Source: Candidatus Bathyarchaeota archaeon | GTDB taxonomy: Archaea; Thermoproteota; Bathyarchaeia; TCS64 | NCBI GenBank assembly: GCA_003662205.1 | Contig: QMXQ01000114.1 | Coordinates: forward strand, 1 to 5,300 | Direction: 5' to 3' | Length of the DNA stretch: 5,300 nucleotides | Shown: in pieces, positions 1 to 5,034 of the stretch | Layout of the letters: every line of letters starts with the position of its first letter | Numbering within the stretch: the first letter of the stretch is position 1 | Notes under the pieces: model-generated | Databases searched by the model: none | Seen by the model: the letters and a program-made list of their open reading frames with translations, nothing else | What the model was told of the DNA's origin: nothing | Program-made: the position numbers and the translations under genes

Positions 1-661
1 CCCTTGGGTCGGGGTGCCTAACCCTGAACGGCCTCAGCAGCGCCTTCTTCGCCAGGACCATGCAGAGGTCCTCGCCTCCGCCTATGCCCACGCCGACGAA
101 GTAGGGGGGGCACCCGAGGCTGCCCGCCTTCGCCACCGCCTCGATGACGAACTCCTTGACGCCCTTCAGCCCCAGCCCCGGCTTCAGCATCCTGTGGGCC
201 GCCACGTTGCTGCTCCCTCCGCCCTTTGGCATCGCCACCAGCTCCAGCCCGTCCCCCTCCACGAGGTCGAAGTAGAGGATGGGAACGTGGCCGTTCAGTC
301 CCACGTTGTCGCCCGTGTTGCCCCTGAACATGTCGACGGCGTTGGGCCTCAGGGGGACCTCCTCCGTCGCCCTTCTCGTCGCCCTCACCAGGATCTCCTT
401 GAGCCTCGACCGGAGGGGGAATCCGTCCCCCACCCTCACCATGAAGGCGACGATGCCCGTGTCTTGGCACATGGGGAGGGACCGCTCCCTCGCGATCCTG
501 ACGTTCTCTAGGATGTTCCCCAGTTGCGCCCTGCCGACGGCGCCTTCCGTCCCCTTCAGGCCTCTCTCGATCGCCTCCACGTACTCCGCCGGCAGCTCCG
601 TCGCGGCGATCCTCAGCAGCTCCACCGCCGTATCCTCGACGATCTTCTCAAGCTCCGCCAT
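1..661 (-). CDS. Class I fumarate hydratase, alpha (N-terminal-type) subunit, 3'-truncated by window edge
   Basis: Catalyses, with the beta subunit, reversible hydration of fumarate to malate using an oxygen-sensitive [4Fe-4S] cluster in the cytoplasm. The frame starts at an ATG at 661 (MAELEKIVED) and stays open to base 2, giving 220 residues; family members are usually about 280-300, so the C-terminus with the third cluster cysteine lies outside. Visible family motifs are PMCQDTG (Cys65, first cluster ligand), FRGNTGDN (about 112-119), GLNGHVP (121-127), PKGGGSSN (145-152), GCPPYFVGVGIGGG (183-196, Cys184 as second ligand) and LAKKALLRP (203-211). The stop of the beta gene lies 2 bases upstream, so the pair is co-transcribed and probably translationally coupled. 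One oddity is Ser151, where I recall GSEN in relatives. L-tartrate dehydratase (TtdA) is the main alternative and sequence alone does not exclude it; the divergent fumarate reductase-like flavoprotein favours fumarase. Confidence 0.9.
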   Translation of the reverse strand, partial: MAELEKIVEDTAVELLRIAATELPAEYVEAIERGLKGTEGAVGRAQLGNILENVRIARERSLPMCQDTGIVAFMVRVGDGFPLRSRLKEILVRATRRATEEVPLRPNAVDMFRGNTGDNVGLNGHVPILYFDLVEGDGLELVAMPKGGGSSNVAAHRMLKPGLGLKGVKEFVIEAVAKAGSLGCPPYFVGVGIGGGEDLCMVLAKKALLRPFRVRHPDPR

Positions 662-663
662 GG

Positions 664-1263
664 CTAGCCCCCCAGCGCGGCGAGGACCTCCCGCTTGTTC
701 GCCATGATCCGCCGCTTGACGTCCTCCGTCAGGTTGCTCCCGTGGGTGTCGATGGTCACGATCATCGGGCCGAAATCCTCCACCTCGTAGATCCAGAGGC
801 ACTCGGGCATCCCCAGCTCCTCCAGCCAGAAGACGTCCCTCACCCGTTTGATTCCGCGCGCCGCGAGGAGGGCGGCGCCCCCCGTGAACGCGCCGTAGAC
901 GCACCCGTGCTCCGCGCACGCCTTCGCCGTCCGCTCGCCCATGCCTCCCTTGCCGATGATGACGGCGGGCCGGAAGGCCTCGATGAACCTGTCCTCGAAA
1001 ATCTCCATCCGCGCCGAGGTGGTGGGGCCGGCTGCCACGACCCTCCACTCCCCGTCCACATTCCTCATGATGGGGCCGCAGTGGAAGATGCCGACGCCCC
1101 TGAGATCCACAGGGAGCGCCTCCCCCCTCTCATGGAGCTCCAGGGCCTTCAGGTGGGCCTCGTCCCTCGCTGTTACGATGGTCCCGCTCACGTAGACGAG
1201 GTCGCCCGCCTTGAGCCGCCTGATCTCATCCTCGGGCACAGGGGTCTTCAGACGATACTCCAT
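664..1263 (-). CDS. Class I fumarate hydratase, beta (C-terminal-type) subunit
   Basis: Partner of the alpha subunit in the two-subunit iron-sulfur fumarase; this swivelling domain contributes substrate-binding residues. It has 199 residues from the chosen start, normal for the stand-alone beta subunit. Motifs in order: TPVPEDEIRRLKAGD near the N-terminus, GIFHCGPI (58-65), the signature GPTTSARM (79-86), IGKGGMG (103-109), FTGGAALLAA (126-135), then WLEELGMPE and VEDFGPMIVTIDTHG (161-175). Two in-frame ATGs exist, at 1281 and 1263. I chose 1263 because GGAGGG (1275-1270) sits 6 bases upstream and because MEYRLKTP is where homologues normally begin; the earlier start would add MSGGFK. The gene is first in a beta-alpha operon transcribed away from the hdr cluster. 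Tartrate dehydratase beta (TtdB) is the alternative. Confidence 0.92.
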   Translation of the reverse strand: MEYRLKTPVPEDEIRRLKAGDLVYVSGTIVTARDEAHLKALELHERGEALPVDLRGVGIFHCGPIMRNVDGEWRVVAAGPTTSARMEIFEDRFIEAFRPAVIIGKGGMGERTAKACAEHGCVYGAFTGGAALLAARGIKRVRDVFWLEELGMPECLWIYEVEDFGPMIVTIDTHGSNLTEDVKRRIMANKREVLAALGG

Positions 1264-1269
1264 CTTGAA

Positions 1270-1275
1270 CCCTCC
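1270..1275 (-). promoter_or_regulatory. Ribosome binding site deciding the fumarase beta start
   Basis: On the minus strand this reads GGAGGG, a good match to the archaeal anti-Shine-Dalgarno, ending 6 bases before the ATG at 1263. It lies inside the extra codons created if the ATG at 1281 were used, which argues for the inner start. Confidence 0.6.
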
Positions 1276-1295
1276 ACTCATATACCCCCAAGCGA

Positions 1296-1303
1296 CATAT
1301 AAG
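1296..1303 (-). promoter_or_regulatory. Possible TATA box for the fumarase operon
   Basis: The minus strand reads CTTATATG. Initiation about 26 bases downstream of its centre would fall near 1273, giving a very short leader to the ATG at 1263. The bases upstream do not match a good BRE, so this is weaker than the plus-strand promoter. A TSS near 1273 would leave the GGAGGG ribosome site at the very 5' end of the transcript, so the true start may be slightly further upstream. Confidence 0.4.
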
Positions 1304-1304
1304 T

Positions 1305-1315
1305 CCTGACGCAGG
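1305..1315. repeat. Short inverted repeat CCTG-N3-CAGG between the divergent TATA boxes
   Basis: Arms of 4 bases separated by ACG, placed between the TATA-like elements of the two divergent operons where a shared regulator could bind. Such a short palindrome is expected often by chance in this GC-rich DNA, so it is only a candidate operator. Confidence 0.15.
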
Positions 1316-1324
1316 GAGGCTCAC

Positions 1325-1340
1325 GAAAAACGTATATAAA
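1325..1340 (+). promoter_or_regulatory. Archaeal BRE/TATA promoter for the hdrC-led operon
   Basis: GAAAAA (1325-1330) fits the BRE pattern RNWAAW and is followed by CGTATATAAA (1331-1340), a strong TATA box standing out in GC-rich surroundings. Transcription should start about 25 bases past the box centre, near 1361, almost at the hdrC ATG (1363). That predicts a leaderless or nearly leaderless message. Against this, GGTGAG (1348-1353) looks like a ribosome binding site 9 bases before the ATG and would be lost from such a transcript. The TATA core is nearly symmetric, but the bases on its other side do not resemble a BRE, so I orient it rightwards. Confidence 0.7.
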
Positions 1341-1362
1341 CAGCAACGGTGAGGGTATTGAG

Positions 1363-1782
1363 ATGTCACCGGAACCGTCGAGGCTGGCCCTCAGGTTCAA
1401 GCCTGAGAACGCCTCCTTCAAGGCGAAGGTCGCGGAGCTGAGCGGCGAGGAGATAGACCTCTGCTTCCAGTGCGGCGCCTGCAGCTCCGGCTGCCCCCTG
1501 ACCGCGGAGATGGACCTGCTACCGTCGAAGGTCATCCGATACGTCCAGCTCGGGGAGGAGGCGGTCCTGGAGTCCAAGACCATCTGGGTCTGCAGCACCT
1601 GCTTCAACTGCGAGGTCCGCTGCCCCAGGGGCATCGACATCGCCAACGTGATGGAGGCCCTCCGGCAGCTGATGCTCAGGAAGAAGTACGACCGCGTCAG
1701 CCTCGACGCGCTCGAACCCGAGGAGCTCAGGGGGCTGCCGCAGATCGCCATCATAAGCAACCTGCGCAAGCTGACGGCGTGA
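1363..1782 (+). CDS. hdrC: HdrC-like heterodisulfide reductase subunit, two [4Fe-4S] clusters
   Basis: Small electron-transfer subunit that passes electrons between HdrA and the catalytic HdrB in soluble heterodisulfide reductase complexes. The 139 residues hold two ferredoxin-type motifs: C34-F-Q-C37-G-A-C40-S-S-G-C44-P and C77-S-T-C80-F-N-C83-E-V-R-C87-P, each followed by the helix expected in HdrC. There is no signal peptide or membrane segment, so it is soluble; the membrane HdrDE arrangement is not supported. It is somewhat shorter than methanogen HdrC (about 185 residues), lacking part of the C-terminal region. It is the first gene after the TATA promoter, and hdrB follows after 10 bases. 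Family membership is firm, while the physiological partner is inferred from the neighbours. Confidence 0.88.
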   Translation: MSPEPSRLALRFKPENASFKAKVAELSGEEIDLCFQCGACSSGCPLTAEMDLLPSKVIRYVQLGEEAVLESKTIWVCSTCFNCEVRCPRGIDIANVMEALRQLMLRKKYDRVSLDALEPEELRGLPQIAIISNLRKLTA

Positions 1783-1792
1783 GGCGGAGGCG

Positions 1793-2692
1793 ATGAGACT
1801 CCCATACTACCCCGGATGCACCCTCAAGACGACGGCCCAGAACTTCGAGGAGTCGGCGCTGGCCTCGGCCCGGGCGCTGGGCGTCGAGCTCGTCGAGCTG
1901 CCCAGGTGGAACTGCTGCGGGACCGTCCACGCCCTCGCCAAGGACGACGTGATGCACTACCTCGCGCCCATCCGGAACCTCATCAGGGTCGAGGAGATGG
2001 CGGAGTCGGGGCTGGTGGACGAGAAGAGGGTCGTCACCCTCTGCGCCATGTGCTACAACACCCTCAAGCGGGCCAACGCCGTGGTGAAGGAGGATCAGGA
2101 GAAGATGCAGAAGGTGAGGGAGATCATGGAGAGGGAGAACCCCTACGGCGGCAGCGTCCAGGTCGTCCACCTCCTCCAGGTCCTCCGCGACCTCGACTGG
2201 AGCAAGGTCGCCGACAGGGTCGAGAGGCCGCTGAAGGGGCTCAGGGTGGCCCCCTACTACGGTTGCCTCCTCCTCAGGCCGAGGGGCTTCGGCATCGACG
2301 ACGTGGACAACCCCCAGGTCATGGAGCGGCTCCTGGAGGCCCTGGGCGCCGAGGTGGTCAACATACCCTTCAAGACGAAGTGCTGCGGCGCCTACCACAC
2401 CGTGCAGATGAAGGAGGTCGTCGCCGAGCTCTCCCACAGAATCCTCGACCAGGCCTCCTCCGCCGGGGCGGACATGGTCGCCACGGCGTGCCCCCTCTGC
2501 GAGTACAACCTCGGCCCCCGGCAGGAGGAGGTCAAGAAGCTGTTCCGGGGCTTCGCACCCCTCCCTGTCGTCTACTTCACCCAGCTGATGGCCCTCGCCT
2601 TCGGCCTGGAGGAGGCGACCGGGTTCGAGCAGAACGACCCCGACCCCAGACCCGCTCTAAGGGCGCGGGGTCTCCTTAAGGAGGAGTCATGA
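1793..2692 (+). CDS. hdrB: HdrB-like heterodisulfide reductase subunit with two CCG domains
   Basis: In methanogens HdrB carries two noncubane [4Fe-4S] clusters and reduces or forms the CoM-S-S-CoB disulfide. The 299 residues contain both full cysteine-rich motifs: Cys9, Cys41-Cys42 and Cys84/Cys87 (CAMC) in the N-terminal half; Cys158, Cys197-Cys198 and Cys233/Cys236 (CPLC) in the C-terminal half. The spacings are CX31CCX41CXXC and CX38CCX34CXXC, so the first motif has about 5-6 extra residues before CXXC compared with the usual X35-36. YPGC near the N-terminus and PYYGC at 154-158 are typical HdrB signatures. The start has GGAGG (1786-1790) only 2 bases ahead, close for an SD, but no other ATG fits before Cys9. 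The last 4 bases overlap the next gene (ATGA). CCG domains also occur in GlpC, LutA/YkgE and TfrB; the neighbouring hdrC and hdrA favour HdrB. Confidence 0.9.
   Translation: MRLPYYPGCTLKTTAQNFEESALASARALGVELVELPRWNCCGTVHALAKDDVMHYLAPIRNLIRVEEMAESGLVDEKRVVTLCAMCYNTLKRANAVVKEDQEKMQKVREIMERENPYGGSVQVVHLLQVLRDLDWSKVADRVERPLKGLRVAPYYGCLLLRPRGFGIDDVDNPQVMERLLEALGAEVVNIPFKTKCCGAYHTVQMKEVVAELSHRILDQASSAGADMVATACPLCEYNLGPRQEEVKKLFRGFAPLPVVYFTQLMALAFGLEEATGFEQNDPDPRPALRARGLLKEES
2672..2686 (+). promoter_or_regulatory. Ribosome binding site inside a 12-base palindrome at the hdrB/iron-sulfur gene junction
   Basis: CTCCTTAAGGAG (2672-2683) is a perfect palindrome and contains most of the GGAGG site (2680-2684) used by the next gene. 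GGAGG lies 4 bases before the ATG at 2689 and 7 before the in-frame ATG at 2692, so either Met codon could initiate. As RNA it could form a 4-bp stem with a TTAA loop covering the site. Ribosomes finishing hdrB would open it, which fits translational coupling through the ATGA overlap. Confidence 0.5.
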
Positions 2693-3375
2693 TGGATGAT
2701 GAGGTGGAGATGGTCACCATCTACGTGATGGGGAAGAGGCACAGGGTGCCGGCCGGCTTGACCATCATGAAGGCGATGGAGTACGCCGGCCACCAGTTCA
2801 GGCGGGGGGCCGGCTGCCGCGGCGGCTTCTGCGGCGCCTGCGCCACCATATACCGGACCAAGGGGAGCTACAAGCTCCAGGGCGCCCTCGCCTGCCAGAA
2901 GATCGTCGAGGACGGCATGTACATCGCCCAGATACCCTTCTCGCCGGCGGAGAAGAAGACCTACAACATCGAGGAGCTGAGGCCCGACGCCGGCGTCTTC
3001 CTCGAATACTACCCCGAGATCGCCCGGTGCCTCAGCTGCAACACCTGCACCAAGGCCTGCCCCCAGGACATCATGGTGATGGACTACGTCCAGGCCGCCC
3101 TCCGCGGCGACGTGGAGGAGGCCGCCAAGCTCTCCTTCGACTGCATCGGCTGCGGCCTCTGCGCCGTCCGGTGCCCCGCCGAGATCGTCCCCTACAACAT
3201 CGGCCAGCTCGCCCGCCGCCTCTACAGCCGGCACATCGTCGGCCCCACGGAGCACGTCCTCAAGCGCGTCCGGGAGATAGAGGAGGGGAGGTTCGACGAG
3301 GAGATCGAGGAGCTGAAGACCCTCGACAGGGAGGCGCTCCAGGAGCGCTACGAGACCAGGGAGAGGAGGCTGTGA
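2689..3375 (+). CDS. Fumarate reductase-type iron-sulfur protein: 2Fe-2S domain plus two [4Fe-4S] motifs
   Basis: Likely electron conduit to the downstream flavoprotein, equivalent to SdhB/FrdB or the N-terminal half of methanogen TfrB. Of 228 residues, 1-95 form a plant-type ferredoxin domain with C43-X4-C48-X2-C51-X17-C69. Residues 114-124 are CLSCNTCTKAC and 152-162 are CIGCGLCAVRC, both complete four-cysteine motifs. The charged C-terminal 50 residues (many Glu, Arg and Lys) look helical, perhaps for docking. The second motif has an extra cysteine (Cys155) relative to the C-X5-C-X3-C pattern of bacterial SdhB, where the 3Fe-4S quinone-proximal cluster sits, so three cubane/2Fe clusters without 3Fe-4S are predicted. 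No transmembrane segment is present. The start overlaps the hdrB stop by 4 bases, and the flavoprotein gene follows after 5 bases. Unlike TfrB there is no CCG domain at the C-terminus; that function would come from the separate hdrB. Confidence 0.82.
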   Translation: MMDDEVEMVTIYVMGKRHRVPAGLTIMKAMEYAGHQFRRGAGCRGGFCGACATIYRTKGSYKLQGALACQKIVEDGMYIAQIPFSPAEKKTYNIEELRPDAGVFLEYYPEIARCLSCNTCTKACPQDIMVMDYVQAALRGDVEEAAKLSFDCIGCGLCAVRCPAEIVPYNIGQLARRLYSRHIVGPTEHVLKRVREIEEGRFDEEIEELKTLDREALQERYETRERRL

Positions 3376-3380
3376 AGAGG

Positions 3381-5021
3381 ATGAGCGGATACCCCGAATA
3401 CATGCAGGAATCGCTGAGGCTCGTGGAGAAGACGCGGCCCGAGCGGATCGGCAAGACCTTCCCCGCCATGACCGCGGAGGAGAAGGAGAGGATACTGCGG
3501 GACTGGCACCCCGACTACAAGGAGGAGTCGAAGCGCCCCCTCAGGATAGGCCCGTGCAAGGGGCAGGTCATGCCCCACGAGGTGGCGGACATCCTCGAGG
3601 CCCACCCCGCCATCACCCCCGACGAGATCGACCTGACGGACATCGCCTACGACCTGGACGTCCTCGTCATCGGCGCCGGGGGCGCCGGCCTCAGCGCCGC
3701 CCTCCTCGCCCATGAGAACGGCGTCGAGCGGGACCGCATCCTCATGGTGCAGAAACTCCGGCTGGGGGACGCCAACTCGAAGATGAGCCAGGGCGGCATC
3801 CAGGCCGCGGACGCCCCCGACGACAGCCCGACCCTCCACTACCTTGACGTCATCGGCGGCGGCCACTTCGCCAACGACCCCGACCTCGTCGAGGCGCTGG
3901 TGAAGGAGGGGCCCGACGTCATCAAGTGGCACGAGGAGCTCGGCGTCATCTACGACAAGAACCCGGACGGCACCATGCAGCTCGCCCCCGGCGGCGGCAC
4001 CTGCAGGAGGCGGATGCACAGCTGCAAGGACTACACCGGCCTCGAGATCACCCGGGTCCTCGTGGACGAGTTCCTCAACCGGGAGATACCCTACGTCGAG
4101 TTCACCTGCGCCGTCGAGCTGCTGATGGACGACAAGGGCCAGGTCGCCGGCTCCGTCCTCTACGACCTCGACTCCGACGAGTACCTCATCGCCCGGGCGA
4201 AGTCGACGGTGCTGGCGACGGGCGGCTTCGGGCGCCTCCACATCCAGGGGTTCGAGACCACCAACCACTACGGCGCCACGGGCGACGGCATCGCCCTCGC
4301 CTACCACGTCGGCGCACGGCTCCGGGACCTCGACTCGACCCAGTTCCACCCGACGGGGGCGGCGTACCCCGAGCAGATCGTGGGCCAGCTCTGCACCGAG
4401 AAGCTGCGGGGCAGGGGCGCCCAGCCCGTCAACAAGTACGGAGAGCTCTTCGTCTACCCGCTGGAGACCAGGGACGTGGAGGCGTCCGCCATCATTCGCG
4501 AGTGCTACGAGCGGGAGAACGGCGTCGTCACCCCCACCGGGATGCGGGGCGTCTGGCTCGACACGCCGCTCATCGACATCATCAACGGCGAGGGGACCAT
4601 CGAGCGGGAGTTCGCCGCCATGTTCCGCAACTTCAAGAAGTTCGACATCGACATCAGGGAGGAGCCGATGCTCGTCTTCCCCACCCTCCACTACCAGAAC
4701 GGCGGCGTCGCGATCAACACCCGGAGCGAGACCAGCATCCCCGGCCTCTACGCGGCCGGCGAGGTGGCCGGCGGCGTCCACGGGAAGAACAGGCTCATGG
4801 GCAACAGCCAGCTCGACCTCTACGTCTTCGGCCGGAGGGCGGGCAGGTTCGCGGCGGAGAGGGCGAAGAAGATCAGCCTGGGGAAGCTCACCCTGAGCCA
4901 CCTCGACCGGTACGAGAGGTGGCTCGCCGAAGCCGGCATCGAGACGGACCGCCGGGCGCCCATACTGCTCCCCGAGTACCGGGGCAAACGGACGCTGGAG
5001 CACCAGCTAAAGCTGCTGTAG
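3381..5021 (+). CDS. tfrA: TfrA/SdhA-like FAD flavoprotein, probable fumarate reductase catalytic subunit
   Basis: Predicted to reduce fumarate to succinate (or the reverse) at an FAD. The 546 residues begin with a roughly 90-residue extension, then the Rossmann motif VLVIGAGGAG (94-102, FAD), SQGGIQAA (136-143), LATGGFG (278-284), HPTG (323-326), TE plus Arg (Thr339, Glu340, Arg343), TRDVEASAI (363-371), PTLHYQNGG (434-442), LYAAGEVAGG and GKNRLMGNS (468-476). These supply the substrate and proton-transfer residues of the family: His323, Glu340, Arg364 (aligning with the catalytic arginine of FrdA, NadB and flavocytochrome c3), His437 and Arg471. Asn132 occupies the place of the histidine that binds FAD covalently in SdhA/FrdA, so FAD should be noncovalent. 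I chose ATG 3381, with GGAGG at 3365-3369; GTG 3372, overlapping the previous stop, is an in-frame alternative adding three residues. L-aspartate oxidase (NadB) is the main rival, but no nad genes adjoin and the Fe-S/Hdr neighbours favour a reductase. Confidence 0.85.
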   Translation: MSGYPEYMQESLRLVEKTRPERIGKTFPAMTAEEKERILRDWHPDYKEESKRPLRIGPCKGQVMPHEVADILEAHPAITPDEIDLTDIAYDLDVLVIGAGGAGLSAALLAHENGVERDRILMVQKLRLGDANSKMSQGGIQAADAPDDSPTLHYLDVIGGGHFANDPDLVEALVKEGPDVIKWHEELGVIYDKNPDGTMQLAPGGGTCRRRMHSCKDYTGLEITRVLVDEFLNREIPYVEFTCAVELLMDDKGQVAGSVLYDLDSDEYLIARAKSTVLATGGFGRLHIQGFETTNHYGATGDGIALAYHVGARLRDLDSTQFHPTGAAYPEQIVGQLCTEKLRGRGAQPVNKYGELFVYPLETRDVEASAIIRECYERENGVVTPTGMRGVWLDTPLIDIINGEGTIEREFAAMFRNFKKFDIDIREEPMLVFPTLHYQNGGVAINTRSETSIPGLYAAGEVAGGVHGKNRLMGNSQLDLYVFGRRAGRFAAERAKKISLGKLTLSHLDRYERWLAEAGIETDRRAPILLPEYRGKRTLEHQLKLL

Positions 5022-5034
5022 GCAGTGGACGGGG

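Noticed and set aside
1751..2437. Long minus-strand open frame opposite hdrB
   Set aside because: No recognisable motif and biased composition; it is a mirror of the GC-rich hdrB codons.
3027..3380. Upstream extension of the flavoprotein frame into the iron-sulfur gene
   Set aside because: The extra residues are Arg/Pro/Gly-rich out-of-frame reading of the preceding gene; a proper SD and ATG occur at 3365-3381.
3348..5003. A 551-codon open frame on the minus strand opposite the flavoprotein
   Set aside because: Translation is low-complexity (Val, Leu, Asp, Glu, Gly, His rich) with no family motif, as expected opposite a high-GC gene; the plus-strand frame has unmistakable FAD and catalytic motifs.
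3381..5021. L-aspartate oxidase (NadB) as the flavoprotein identity
   Set aside because: It shares noncovalent FAD and the catalytic set, but there are no nadA/nadC neighbours, an Fe-S subunit gene is directly upstream, and the N-terminal extension is not typical of NadB. Not fully excluded.
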